DNA of 64,000 nucleotides from Vitellaria paradoxa (GCA_019916065.1 JAINTL010000046.1:332501-396500), one strand, 5' to 3'; shown: positions 34,521-48,673, counted from the stretch's first letter. The notes: a model not told the origin generated them from the letters alone. Numbers and translations are program-made.

Positions 34521-36729
34521 GCAGTCCCATTTTTTTTTATTTCCAACGGTCAAAACACTCAAGCAAGCAACTAGACATACACATACACGGTTACAGGCAT
34601 TGACCAGTGCAATTTTGAGATTATATAATATTTTATAATAATAAAAATAAATTTTAAATAAATTATACAAATTTTTAATAAAATTACACAGTTTCATACT
34701 ATAATTATTAAATTACTTTTTATACTTACATTTTTATTTATCATCAATTTTAGTGAGTAAATAAAGTTCATCAAAATTAAATTTTTATTTGTTTCTTAAA
34801 AATTTATATCCGGTTCAATCTTGGTTCGATTTAATGTTTTAAGTCTTTTAAAATCAATCTTAGCTCTCAAATATATATAAATTTCAAATTTGTCTAATCG
34901 GCTTGATAAAAATATCAAACTAATTTAAAATATATAATATTTATAAAAAATTTTAATTATTTTTATTTAAAATAAATTTTGAAAAATGAATAAATTAAAA
35001 TGAATGAACTAAGGCTGAGTTTTTAGTAGTTAGCATTTTAACTTTTTATTAATTTGATATTTTTATTCTTTAAAATTTTTAAAAATTTAAAATTTAAAAA
35101 GATAAATTCGATCAATTAACTACCAAAAAAAAAAGCGATCAATTTGGAAAAAACCCAAAAACTAGTAGCGCATGTCTTCCAAAACGGACACTAAGGACCT
35201 ACTTGGATCATCAAAAAAGGTCAAAAAAAAACTTTAAGAAATTTTGAAAAACTCTACAATTTTATAACAAAATTTCCCCACCTCGAATACCTGAAAATAT
35301 AAATCTTTATAAATTTATATATGTATATATATATATATATAAACTAACAAATTTTTACAAATCTCAATAAAATTTCTACAAATTTCAACAAAATTTCTCC
35401 ATTCTCAAAAAAATTCTGACGTAGAAATAAAATGGTTTTTGTTGAAAGAAAATTCGTTTAAACGGAACCATTCACTTTAAAAAAACATAATCTAATGGCT
35501 GAGCTTCAAACGTAAAAAAGTTACTCAAATCAAATTTTTTTGGGGTTATTTTTTGAAGCTTCAAATGCCCTCAAATTAATAAATTTAATCTACCCTCGCC
35601 GCTATTTTGTCCAGCGTAAGTCACTACTCGGCTAATTTGTATAAATGACTACCTGCAATGACTAATGCATGTCGTTCAAAATTATCACAGCTATAAAATA
35701 ATGTCTTCTATTAAAATATCAATGGTGAAAATATAAACAATGAAAGATACAGAATAATAGTGCAATAGGGGTAATCGAGCTGAAAGCAATAATATAATTA
35801 CTTTAAAGAGTTAGACTTTGGTTTTAACTTTATTAAGCATGCGTTTGGAATGTTAAATTTAGCCAAAAATATTTAAATTTTTTAATTTGTTTAATTTTTT
35901 CACACAAACATTTTTTAATTTTTTAAATTTGCAATTTTTACTAATTTTTTTAATTTTTTTAACTTTACTAACTTTTTTATACTTTTTAAAAAAAATACTA
36001 AACGTTTAGCAATTTAGAGTTTGTTAATTTTTATTTTTTTAACCAAAATTTACACTCCAAACAAGCTCTAAATTATCATAAGAAAAATATATGTTAAACT
36101 TATTTTATTTTTTCTTTTTAAAACTCGAACTAAGTTGGCCGAAAGAATAATATTAATCCGCAGCATACACGTACGTAAAATCTAGAGTCGACTGGTATAC
36201 CAGAAGCCGGAGGATGATTTTTTATTTATTTACACAATCGCATTATTTCCGACTAGTCAAAATCTAAACACGTGGCTATGGTTCTCGTACTAATGTCAAG
36301 ATGACTACATGACTGGTAAAAATGTCACTTCATTGGGCCATGTCATAGAAAAAAAACATACTTGACTTGACTAGCAAATAGCTTTCCTGTTATGTTACTC
36401 CTGGCCCCACCCGTGGAATGAAGCATGCATTAGACTATTTCAGCATAAGATGAAAGAAAAAAACTGGTTTAACGCACTGCATAATCTTTTGATGTTTTGA
36501 TCAAATTTTTAATTTTTAGTATCAAAATATTCTCTATGTCTTGAGTTCGAATTATAATAAAAATTATTAAAAACAGAGTTATTTAAGTAAAATGTGAACT
36601 ATTCAAAGATGAAAAGAATTAATATCTATTGCAAGAGTGAAAGTTATTTAGAGTAAGAATCATCATAGATGTGAATTAGAATCCTAACGAAAGAAGTTAA
36701 AAGGAAGAAGTATGAAATGAAAACATTAC
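34521..36729. other. AT-rich intergenic DNA
   Basis: No gene seen. It includes an AT dinucleotide run near 35325-35342. A second conserved module at about 36120-36440 (CCGACTAGTCAAAATCTAAAC, CACGTGGCTA, TGGGCCATGTCATAG, CTTGACTTGACTAGCAAA) recurs at 39.4, 55.8 and 58.0 kb. Confidence 0.55.
36120..36440. repeat. second conserved repeat module, copy 1
   Basis: Shares TCCGACTAGTCAAAATC, ACGTGGCTA, TCAAGATGRCTAC and TTGACTTGACTRGCAA with about 55810-56060 and 58060-58200, and a shorter match with 39400-39550. Function unknown. Confidence 0.6.
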
Positions 36730-38190
36730 AAGCTCGTTTGTTAACAGCAAACAGGACCAGATTAACTTAATTTTCAGCTTGAGTTGACTTGATTTTATTT
36801 GCCTAATTTTAATACAAGGAAGAAGTATTAAAAGTTAAGCCTAATCTGTCATATCATACACAGGGTTAAGCCTAACTCGGTAAACAAAAAGCTACTCATT
36901 ATTAAATTTGTTTACTCTGTGGGCTAAGACATTTTGCAGTAATCCACCTATTCCATATGCCTAATTACAATACAATGGAGAAGTACTAAAAGTTATGCTC
37001 AAGTGGCAGAAACAACAAAAGTTCATTTGGTTTAGTGGACTCGATTAACTTTGTTATTAGGCTATTTATATTATCTTCTCTTATTAAGATTTTTAAAATA
37101 AAGTAATAATAATAATTTTTATTTTATTAATTTTTAATTTAATAATATCTCACATCAAATTATTTAAATTAATTTTTATAATTTTTTTATTGAATAGTCT
37201 TGCTGAAACAAAAAAGGGGGAGGGGAGAGGGAGAGAGAGGGGGAAAAAATAAATAATTATAATTTGAAATAAATACAAAAACTTAAAATAACATGATATT
37301 ACTCTAATTTGAACATTTCTTTTTTCAATTTTACCTACATTAGGATGCAAAATCGAAAGTTTGTGAAGCTTATGATATGGATTTGAATGCCGTTGTTAAG
37401 TTGTTTGAAAATTAATAAAAATTTACCTCATAATTAAGTTTGTTGAGTTGCGAACTAAGATATTTTGCAATAATTAATTCTATCAAATAGTTATGGATAT
37501 TTATTAACAGCTTTAATTGCATGATTCCATCCAGTATAAAAGTCAAATATTTTAACGCTTTTGATGGAGTCCTCAGTCCCATTTTTAAGTTGTTTGAGAA
37601 TGACGTAAACCTACTCTAAAATTAAGTTTGTTGACTCAATAGGTTAGATATTTTAGATATGATTTGGGAGTAACAAATTTTAATTAAATTTTTTTAATGT
37701 TTATTTTTGTTTTATATATTTTTTATGTTTCAAAATTTAATATTACTTATTTATATAATAAATTTTAAACATAATATTCGCATTTAAAAAAATTACGAAA
37801 ATTAAAATATTTACCTAAGAAACTAGGAGAAATTATTTTTTCTAAAAAGAGTTAATTTTTACACGTAAATGATTTTTTCATATTTGTAAAAAAAGATTAA
37901 TTTTATATCTACGTGATTTTTTTTAGTTGAAAGTATTTTTTTAAAATATTTTTATAAATACAAATGACATATCATAAAAATAATAAAAACTTAAATTTTA
38001 ATTAAAAAAATCATATAAAATGAAGATAAATTAAAAACACAAAAATTGTTTTTTTTTTTTTTTTTTCAAGTCCCAAGTCAAGTCCGGGTGCGTCCGTCCA
38101 TTACGTCTATAGATGAGCCAATCATCAACGGACGCGGGTCCCATTTAACTTGTAAGAACGTTATGCTAATCTCTCCTCAATTTTGTAAAA
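36730..38190 (+). repeat. composite repeat, copy 2
   Basis: Body matches copy 1 through GATTAACTT...GAGTTGACTTGATTTTA, the GAGAGAGAGGGGG tract near 37215-37245 and AAGTTTGTTGACTCAATAGG. The core at 38066-38170 is shorter than in other copies because it lacks the ACGTGACAATACG part. Confidence 0.75.
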
Positions 38191-40249
38191 AAAATTTATT
38201 ATTATTGTACCGTTGTTAAGTGTCCGCCCCTTCCTATTATTTTATTTTATTTTGTAATTAACACAAGTCGAATACAGAATTATAAAATTTTTTAAAAAAG
38301 TTTAAAAAAACTTTTAAAAATTAAAAAAAATTTTAATTAAATTTCATCTTGTAACACTTTTATGTTATTTTAACATTAATTTTTAATTTTTTTTAAATTT
38401 TCAACACTCCAAACACACCGCTGATCAAAGCAATTTTTATGAATGACATAATTATTTTTTAATCAGCACAATATAATTTAATTTTTTTAAAAATATTGCA
38501 ATCATACTCGTATATTTTACAAGTCTCTTGCTAGTATATTTATATATATCATACGCATAGAATAACGTGCCATATTTTTTTGTGAAAATATTCACATTCT
38601 TTCATTAGTTTTAATACCTCCATAATAGTTTTAATAAAAAAAATATAATGTAGAATTAGAGAAATTAGTGAAGGAGTGTATTTATATGTAAAATAATTTT
38701 TTTCCTTATTTATAAAAGTAATTATTACTTTTTGCACAGTATAATTTTTAGAAGGCCAAAAAAACCATTCTCTTTTCAATAACTGCACTTTATAATCACT
38801 TCAGTCATGATCTCTCCCTCAAACTGAAGTAGTCGCGGTGCTGGTAAAATTAAAAGGAGGAAAATGATGTCAGCTTGGACATGGTGCACCCTCGGTTAAT
38901 GAATTAAAATTTAACGGTATAAATATATTTATATATTTTTAATTTAAAAAATATAAATTTAATTAAATAATTTAAATTTTATTCCTATAACCCTGGACTA
39001 AGAACCCTCAACTCCGCCAAATCCGATAAAATTTAGTAAGGGCGGACATCCTTGATCCCACGTGTTGACAAATTTGTCTTATTTTGAAGGAATTGGAAAT
39101 TTATTTCTAACCCTACTAATCAGTTAAATTGATTGGATTTGAACTCCAGTAAATAGGTTCAATTTTGGTGCGAAATAGTTACAAATATTTTTACTTTTTT
39201 ATGTATTTATATTTTATTTTTTAAATATTAATTTTTTGCATAAAATTTTATAAAATATTTATTCTAGTATTAAATTTTTTATTTTTATAAAATTTTAAAT
39301 TATTTTTATTCAAAAATAATTTAAAAATAAATGGATTTAAATGAATGAGCGTAGTACTAAACTTAATTTTTCTGATTTTTTCTTTTTTAAAGTCGAACCA
39401 ACTCGATCCAATAAATAATGGAAGAAATATTAATCCGCACCATAAGCAGAAGCTGGAAGATTGATTTTTTTTTTTTTTTTTCCTTTTTCAATTTACACAA
39501 GCATGCATATTCCGACTAGTCAAAATCTATACGCGTGGTTAATTGTTATTTTTATTAGTGATAACATTTTCTAATTAAAATTAATTAGTTTTAAAAATTT
39601 TAAAGGGTATAATTTTTTTAGTTAAAAATTTATAAATAATATTTTCCAAAATTCAAGAATGTCATGACCTCCCCTGGACCCAGCGTAGCCTCGTCCAAGT
39701 CAATCCTTGAGATGGTTTTACAAGTTAGAAAAATTAAACATTAGTCATTTTCTTATTACTTTTTGTCCTATACAATATTTTTTTATTAATTTTATTTGTT
39801 TAATAATTTTTAGCCATAATTGTCATATTTAAAAATTATATACAAATTCTTGAAATAAAAAAATCACCTACAGAAAAAAAATGAAAATAAAATTGACCTT
39901 TTTTTTTTCTTAGGCAAGTTATCTTATTTTTAAATAACACAAGAAGAGTGTTAAATAATGTAATATATGTAAGCTTTAAATCTTCCTCTTCCAATTGGTA
40001 GTTGTTGGACTGATATCTTAATTAATTAAATCTAAGAGATATTAAGCCATGTATATCATTATTGGTTGTTTAATCAAGTATGCCTACTTTAGTCTCCACA
40101 TTCCTCTTTGTTCTGCTAAATAATTATACTTGTGAATATTGCTACTCTTTTATTAATTTTTTTCACTCTACAATCATTTTAAATAAAAAAATAATATGAA
40201 ATAAAAAAATTAATAAAAATACAAATATTCTCCATCAATAATTATGTCG
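38191..40249. other. AT-rich intergenic DNA with MITE-like pieces
   Basis: No gene seen. A short MITE-like stretch lies at about 38275-38420 (ends with CACTCCAAACACACC), and a partial second-module copy at about 39400-39550. Confidence 0.5.
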
Positions 40250-41090
40250 CAACAGCTGGTTAGTTCAATTGTTAGAGGTGGCCATAGGTTTTGAATTGCA
40301 TTATCCCATGCAATAAAAAAGTTAAAACTTTTAAAGTGTATGATGTGAGTTCTATTGTTAAGCCATTTGAAAATAATATAAACCTACACCCAAAATTAAG
40401 TTTGTTGACTCAGTAGGCTAGACATTTTAGGCATAGTTTGGGAATAAAAAAATTTAAATAAAAAATTTAATTTTAAAGTTTATTTTGTTTTGTATGATTT
40501 TTTATGTTTCAAAATTTAATTGTCTTTATTTTTTGACAGTTTTTACATGTGGTATTCTTGTTCAGAAAAAAAAAACTAAGAAAGTATTAAAATATTTACG
40601 TAAGAATTAAAAGAAATTAGTTTTTCTAAAAAGAGTTAGTTTTTATAAGTAAATGATTTTTTCATATTTCTTAAAAAAAAGATTAATTTTCATACGTACG
40701 TGATTTTTTTATTTGAAAGTAAAAATTGTAATATTTTTATAAATACAAATAACATATCTAAAAATATTAAATGAAATTAAATTTTAATAAACAAAATCAT
40801 ATAAATTAAAAAGAGAAAAATTAATATTTTTAATTTTTTTATTCTCAAGTCAAGCCCAGAACCCGTCGACGACGTCAATTAATTATAGTGAGGTGCGTTT
40901 ACAAACTTTGATGGGATGGGCCTATCAACAATGAAAGTGGGTCCCCCACATTCATGGCCAAGGTCACAATACGTGACAAGCACTATGAGTAGCATTCTCA
41001 ATTGAAACTTCGGAGAAATAATTGTGAATTGAATTTGGGGGGGAAAAAAAAGATGACTTGTAAGAAACGATATGCTGTCATACTTTATTA
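40250..41090 (+). repeat. composite repeat, copy 3 (interrupted)
   Basis: Body and core (40846-41090) match copies 1 and 7, including GTGGGTCCCCCACATTCAT and ACAATACGTGACAAGCAC. It is cut at 41096 by the Helitron dimer; the downstream DNA resumes near 43845 with ACATACACGATTACA, matching copy 1 near 34575. Confidence 0.75.
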
Positions 41091-41741
41091 ACAAACTAGG
41101 ACTTTGTCCGTGTCAATTGCACGAAACTATAATTTAACTTATAAAAAATTTAAATTTAATTTTGTAATTAAAATAAATTTATATAAAAAATTATAAATAT
41201 AACTTAGATACAATCTAAAATAAAAAAAATAAAAATAAATAATTCTAATCATCAAATAAATAAATAAAAATGATCAATGTTTTTTACATGGTACCCCTTC
41301 TTATCTCAAGAAAAAAAAGAATGTCATTTCACTCAATATTTGCTTTTCCCCACGCCACGTACATAGCTATTAAATCAACAAAATAAATCAAATAAATATT
41401 ATTTTTAATTTTTAATTTAAGTACAATAAAATTAAATTTTAAATATTATTTTTTAAAACTTAGTTAACTTTGTTTAATATTCATTCATATAAAAATATAA
41501 AAAATGGAGGAAAAAATAAGAGAATATTTTTTACGTAAAGTGACCTAAAAACAACTAAAGTGAAGAGGAAAAAATAATTATGACTAATAAATAAATTTAA
41601 AAGTTAAAAATTATAATAAATTTAAATTCTTTAAAATTAATTATTATATAATAAATTAATTATTTTAACTTGTATGTATTTTAAATAAAAAAAATCAGTT
41701 TGCTAATGGCATTAGTATGCTGTTAATTAGTGATAAGGACT

Positions 41742-41780
<39 letters not shown>

Positions 41781-42289
41781 GAGTTATTTTAATTCAAATC
41801 ATTATTATATGTTTTTTTAAAATATTTGACCACGGTTGAAAGTTGAGAGAGTATAAAATATATGATGAAAAAATAATATAAAATATAGTAAACTGTTATT
41901 TATAAAATTTAAAGAAATTTCGGATGTTTGATTTATCAAAATTATCAATTGTTACTAATTTTTTTAAATTTAAACACATTATTTTTTATTAAAATTTTTG
42001 TGCTATTATTTTTTTTTTTATAACCACACACTCACCCTGCATTTTTTTCACTACTGTAGAAAGATAACACAAATAGTATAAAAGTGAAAATATTTAAAAT
42101 TAATTATTCTTATTTTACTTATTAAAAAAATATTCCCATTTCTTTTACTTTTTTAATAAAATTTTAACTAAACATTTCTTTAATTAAAATATGTCGGGTT
42201 TTGCTTTGTTTGGCCTACTAATTTTAATACATATTACTTTATGTATCAAATTTTAACTATATTCCGCTGGCATCCCTTTTTGTCTCAGT

Positions 42290-42625
42290 TACTGCACCAA
42301 AAAAAGTCAGGCTGCCTCTCTCTCACTACACCCATTTTGTCTCGGGAAAAACCAAAAAAAAAAAAAAAAGAATACCAGCAGCCTCTCTCACTGCCCAATC
42401 CTTCCCCCCACTATCCCTCTCTCCCCCAACCGCCCCCTCTCTCTCTCACTCCCTCTCTCCCTCCGCAACTGCCACACACACTTGAGAGAAAGACCAAAAA
42501 AAAAAAGTTAGCGGCCTCTCTCACTGCCTAAGCCTAACCCTTCCCCTACTCTCTCTCTCTCCCCCAACCACCCCCTCTCCCTCTTACTCTCACTCCCTCT
42601 CTCTTCCAGCGACTGCTACACACAT
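42290..42625. repeat. pyrimidine-rich tract in Helitron monomer 2
   Basis: A CT-rich tract containing two copies of a roughly 150-base segment with GCCTCTCTCACTGCC, CTCTCCCCCAACC and GCYACACACA. The frames through it are low-complexity and not convincing. Confidence 0.8.
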
Positions 42626-43559
42626 AAATGTTATATCCATCCCATAAAAAAATTGAATGAATTTGTAATATAGAATACCCGTGCCTAAAGACACAGAAAT
42701 ATAATTTGGCCTACAAATAACTTAAATAGATGTATGTATTTAAAATTAATTATTAATTATTTATATAGTTAAATAGTAATTATTAATAATTTTTTCTTTT
42801 AAGTACATCAAAATTCGTCAAATTTTGACAGATTTTTTAAAAAGTTTGACTGATATTTGTACCAAAAAGTCTCACAAAATTCTAAAAATTTTAAAAATTT
42901 TTAACTAAAATTTCGTCACGTGTCAATTTAAAATGTTTATTAATTAGTGTAAAAGTATACATTTAATTAGTTTTATAGATATGTAAATTAATTATTAGTA
43001 TTTATTTATTGTGTTTATTTCAAATAAAAAATTTAGCTTAAAAACATTTATAAAAAAAATAAGAGAGGAAAAAAATTATGACCATTAAAAACAGTTATAA
43101 AAACATTTCAAATAAAAATATTATATTTTTATGTAAAGTGACTGAAGATATAACTAAAGTGGAGAGAAAAAAAATAATCGTGACCATTAAATAAATTTAA
43201 AGGTTAAAAATATGTTAAATTTAAATTATTTAGTAAAATAATAATTTTTAATAATTTTTAATTTAAGTACATTAAAAACTGACAAATATTTAATATTTAA
43301 AAAATTAATTATTAATTATTTTTATACAGAAAAGACAGTTAAAGTGAAGAGAAAAAAATTAATCATAACTCTTAAAAATATACCAAATTTCAATTCGTTA
43401 AAATTAATAGTGTAAAAATATATGTACTTAAAATTAATTATTTATTATTTATTATTTATTTACTTCTCATTCAAATAAAATACTCAATTTACTTATAAAA
43501 TAAAAAAAAAAACTACCAAAAAAATTTTTTCAACTAAAAAAAAAACTTCACACCTCCCA

Positions 43560-43800
43560 ACAAACCCAACCCTCCTCTCTCTCTTTCTCTCTCTCTCTCA
43601 CGTCATCCCTCCCCCACCCCCCTCTCCTCTTTCTCACGTTCCATCCCGCCCCTCTCTCTCCCTCTCTTATCCTATCCCTCCCCCAACCCCCCTGACACGC
43701 ACACCCCCTTTCCCACGACTCCCTTTCTCGTCAACCCCCCCCACTCACTCTCTCTCTCTCTAGCCCCCCTCTCTCTCTCTCCAACCCCACACCTCGACAC
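43560..43800. repeat. pyrimidine-rich tract in Helitron monomer 1
   Basis: About 240 bases nearly free of G on the + strand, made of CTCTCT and CCCCC runs. It holds the same position relative to the 5' end as the tract at 42290-42625. Confidence 0.8.
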
Positions 43801-43844
43801 GTATATATATGTCTAATCAACCTTGAGCTGAATTGTAATATAGA

Positions 43845-44929
43845 TTGATATTGATTTGAATTTATTTTCAACAATCAACCGCAAAACATTCATGGCCACT
43901 GTGCATAGACATACACGATTACAAGCGTTGGTCAGGGTAATTTTTAGATGAATAAAATATTATTATTTTCTTTTGAATAACTGATTAATATAAATTTATA
44001 AAAATTATAATTTAATAATTCGTGTAAAAAATAAAAAATTAAATACCAAAAAATAACTGACATTTCTTACTTTTTTTTTAATTTTTGACTACTTTTAATT
44101 ATTTAAACGACCCCTCGTAAGTATTTTGCATGACAACCGAAACTTCAAAAAAATTTTGTATGACTCGTAAGAAACGATGATATGCTAATCTATTTCCTCA
44201 ATTTTATAAAAATAATTTATTATTATTGTTATATCGTTGATAAGTGCATGCTCTTTCTTTTTTTTTTTTCCCTTTCATTTTGCTAGTTAAAATAAGTATC
44301 AGAATGGCTCTGTTTGGTGTATCAAAACTCTCCAAAAATTTCACCCAAAAAAAAACACTACAAAAGTTTTTAATTTTTTTTTAATCAAATTTCACCATGT
44401 ATTACTTTTATATCACTTTAATATCAATTTTTAGTTTTTTTAAACTTTTTCAGAACTTAAAACATCCTTATGGTCAAAGCATTTTTTATAAATAACATAA
44501 TTATTTTTAATAAACACAATATAATTTAATGTTTTTAAAATATTGTTGTCACCCCCCTAACTTAATTGTCTAGAACAGACAGTATGAGAATGTGAAAACT
44601 AAAGTAAATGAATAAAATCTAATCTAAATTAATTTTACATTGTGTTACAGTCGTCCATATATTCTAAATCATGATTCATTCCTATATAAAATATTATTTG
44701 ATTACCTCACCATCAATGTACCAATAACATAATTCACTTTAGTATCATTTCCAGTGACCACATTAAAGGTCTGCACAGTTAGAACAAATATTATAATCGT
44801 GTTTATATTCTCTCAATTTAATGACATCATAACCGCAAATAACAAATCAAAACCTTAGGTAGCACAATTTATGGCATTAATAATTAAATTATCCGTTAAA
44901 AAAAATAAATACAATTATCATTTTCCAAA
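43845..44929. other. AT-rich intergenic DNA
   Basis: Starts with DNA continuous with composite copy 3. A MITE-like stretch lies at about 44310-44470 (CTGTTTGGTGTATCAAAACT at the left). No gene seen. Confidence 0.5.
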
Positions 44930-46255
44930 ACTAAGATCGGACTCAAGCTTTTTAAGCCTGCAATTACACGCTAAATAGTTATGGGTATTCATTAATAATT
45001 TTGATTACATGATCACATATAATACAAAATTTAAAATTTTTAACGCGTGTATGTGAATACTCTTTGTCAGGTCGCTTGAAACTAATGTAAATATACTCAA
45101 AAATTAAGTTTGTTGAATGGTCAATTAGACATGTTGGGCATGTTTTGAGGTAGAGTAAAAATTTTTAATTTTGTTCTACTTTATTTTTGTTTTATATAAT
45201 TTTTTATGTTTTGAAATTTAATTTTCTTTATTTTTTGATAATTTTTAAGCATATTATTTGATAATTTTTTTTTATAGAATATCCCCAAAGAGAGAGAGAG
45301 GGGAAAATAAATAAGTTTGGATGTTGGTTAACAACTTTGATTACATGATCCCATCTATTATAAAAGTCAAAGATTTTAACGCGATTAATGTGAGCCCCAT
45401 TGTCAAGTTATTTGAGAATCATGTAAACCAATACCTAAAATTAAGTTTGTTAACTTAATGAACTATACATTTTAGATATGAATTGAGAGTAAAATTTTTA
45501 ATTTAATTTTTTTAAAGTTTATTTTTGTTTTATATATTTTTTTATGCTTCAAATTTTAATTTTCTTTATTTGTTTAATAATTTTTAAACATGATATTCAT
45601 GTTCATAAAAAAATTACAAAAATTAAAATATTTACTCAAGAATTAAAATAAAATTTTTTCTAAAAAGAATTAGTTTTTATATGGAAATGATTTTTTCATA
45701 TTTGTAAAAAAATAGATTAATTTTTATATATACGTGATTTTTTTTAGTTGGAAGTTATTTTTTTATAACATCTTTATAAATGCAGATATCATATCTTAAA
45801 AAAATAAAAATTTAAATTTAAATAAAAGAAAATCATTGATGAAGATAAATTAAAAAACACAAAGATTGATTTTTTATTTTTACTCCCAATTCAAGTCCAG
45901 GGTGCTCCGTCAACTACGTCAAATATTTATAGATGGGCCAATCATCAAGGATAGTGGGTCCCATCACATTCAGTACCGACGTGACAATACGACAAGCACA
46001 AGCACATTGCGATTCAAACGAAACTTCGAAGAAATTACCAAAAAGAAAAAAACTTCGAAGAAATTTTGTCGCCATATATTGAATTACTTTAAAACATTAA
46101 TTGTGAGTTGACTTGAAAGAAAAAAAATAAAATAACTTGTAAGTAATGATATGCTAAGCCGGTTTGGTGGCGTTTTTATTTTTTATTTTTTTTATGTTGT
46201 TAAGATTTTATAATTTGGAACTGTTCAGTACATAAAATTGTTAATTTTTTATGTT
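44930..46255 (+). repeat. composite repeat, copy 4 (left direct repeat flanking gene G)
   Basis: Matches copy 5 (52885-54175) almost base for base from TGCAATTACACGCTAAATAG onward. The core at 45886-46150 includes GATGGGCCAATCATCAA, GTGGGTCCCATCACATTCA, CGACGTGACAATACGACAAG and two AACTTCGAAGAAATT motifs. It joins block G DNA at about 46255. Confidence 0.85.
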
Positions 46256-46544
46256 GTTAAAATTTCATTCATAAACTAATTAACAGGGAATGATTTATCA
46301 TTACAATGTTATAGCTATTATTATTTGGTTACGGCATGATAATATTGACCGTAACATATAATTGCATTAAACTTTATATTATTTTTTTTACCCATAAGAG
46401 TATAAAAAAATTTACAAAGTATTACTAATAGACTTGGAATTGTAGAGAGAAACTACTAGGCCTAATTACTTGTCATATATTACAAAAGATCCTAAGATCC
46501 TTAACTGAAACATTCATATCAATAAAATTTACTAATTACGACTT

Positions 46545-48632
46545 TTATTCTAGTTCTGAGATAACTGTCAATTTTTGTTCAAGATGTCTTCTAGGTCTGC
46601 TTACGTTCCCAGTAGAGAAAGGGTTAGGAGGAATGGCCAAACTATCTGTATCATCTTCAAGCGTTTGAATCACAACTTTCATGGAAGGACGATCAATAGG
46701 ATTCCACTGTATACACCAAAGGCCAACAATTGTAAGCTTTTTCACTATTTTATCATCACTGTCTTCCTGAATTCGGATCCTTAGCTCTTCACCTTGTTCC
46801 AAACGATTATATATCCATTCTGGAAAATATATTTGGCTAATGTTTTCAACTTTAGTATCATTATTCTTTCTTCCTCCGACCATTTCAAGCAACAACATTC
46901 CATAACTATAAACATCTGATTTATAGGAAACTTTCCCAAAATTTCGAGATAAAACTTCAGGTGCAATATAGCCCATGGTCCCTCTAGCAGCAGTCATAGA
47001 AATTGCACTTTTTTCCTTGGAGCACAACTTGGCCAGACCAAAGTCAGATATCTTCGGATTGAAGTTGTGGTCCAACATGATATTGTGAGGTTTAATATCA
47101 AAATGGAGGATCCGCTGATCACACCCTTGGTGAAGATATTCAATCCCTTTAGCTATGCCCAGAGCAATACGTTGAAGTGTCTCCCAACCAAGGTGTTGGT
47201 TCTTGGAGCTTTCAGAAAAAATGTACTTTTCTAGTGAATCATTTGGTAGGAACTCATACACGAGAGCTTGCATGAACCCATCAGCACAAAAGCCGACCAA
47301 ACGAACAACATTAACATGATGGATTTTTCCAATTGTTCCAACTTCATTAATGAAGTCTTCCCCGTTTTCCTTGGAATTGTTGAGGACCTTAACAGCAACA
47401 AAGATTTCATGTGAATGTGAAAGAATTCCTTTGTATACTGTTCCATAACCACCTTCCCCCAGTTTTTCTCTAAATTGATTTGTGATGTGTTTAAGATCAG
47501 CATAAGAATATCTTGCAGGCCTCAGACTTCTATAATCCTCCAAGAATTTTTCAATCTTTGCTTGATTTTGTTTTTCTAGTTTATTTGAGCTATAGAGATA
47601 GAAGAATGCAATGACTGCTAGCAGAAGAAAAAAGCAACCTAAAATTGCCCCTGCATATAAATAAGAAAGAGAAATGAAAAAAAAAAAAGTTTGAACACCT
47701 TACCTTACAAATCATATTATATATATATATATAAAGTAGAGTCTTGTAATACTGTTGCATCGCATAAGACTTAATTGGCGCTACAGTTGTGACGTGTAAC
47801 CCCTAACTATAATTATCTTGCGTTAAGTAAGACCTAACTTACGATGCCGTTGTGATACGTATATGGTTATAATATGTGGCACCTAATTATAGTTATCTTA
47901 ATTATCTTATGAAGAAATTAGCATTTTACGTAATTACTACTTATTCACAATTTTTAATTTTATTTAAATTAGAATGTTAATAGATATCATTTGATATTTT
48001 TATTTAATCTATACTTCTATTTATCATATAACTTTTTATTTTTTATTTTATTTTTATTTTTATTTTTATTTTTATTTAAAACATATGCTAATTTTTTATT
48101 TTTTATATATTGTAATAAATTATTATTTAAAACATAATAAATATTATTATTATTATTAAACAAAAAAATGCAAACAAAATGATTACCTTGTTAAATAAAA
48201 GTTTTAATAAACAAAACAATGTAGAAAACAATTATCCTGTTAAATAAAGACTTTAATTTATTAACATAAATTTATAATTATAATTATCCTAATTTATAAT
48301 TATATAATCTAAAAGTAGTTAGTATTAGACATAGTTACCACTTATTTAAAATTTTTATTCAAACTAAAATGTTCATAGATATTACTTAATATTTTTATTT
48401 AATTAACACTTATATTATCATATAACTTCTTTTTTTATTTTTATATTTTAATAAATTTTTATTGAAAACATAATAATAATAATAATAATAATTAAATAGA
48501 AAAATAAAGCAAAAAATAATTAATCTATTAAATAAATATTTTAATTTATTAACAAATAACATGTCCTTTATTATTTTTATTATTAGACAAAATAAATGAT
48601 ATATCTTAAATCAAATTATAATATTATTTATT

Positions 48633-48673
<41 letters not shown>

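Larger units (their letters stand above)
41096..43844 (-). mobile_element. Helitron-like insertion, apparent head-to-tail dimer
   Basis: On the minus strand the insert starts TCTATATTACAATTC at 43844, preceded by host A. It ends with stem-loop CGTGCAATTGACACG, a short spacer and CTAG at 41096, followed by host T. These are Helitron features: 5' TC, 3' hairpin plus CTRR, A/T target and no target duplication. Inside, at 42674, TCTATATTACAAATTC occurs again, directly after a second hairpin-like 3' end (GTGTCTTTAGGCACGG). Each 5' end is followed by a purine-rich tract. This gives two monomers, about 42675-43844 and 41096-42674. No Rep/helicase frame is present. Host DNA on both sides is continuous with composite repeat copy 1. 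Confidence 0.7.

Noticed and set aside
42241..42531. 96-codon Pro/Ser/Leu-rich frame
   Set aside because: Low-complexity translation of the CT-rich tract in the Helitron.
45866..46111. 81-codon frame shared with 53794-54039 and partly with 57550-57837
   Set aside because: The similarity is DNA-level conservation of the composite repeat core. The frame is not kept in copies 1, 2, 3 and 7, so it is not a protein gene.
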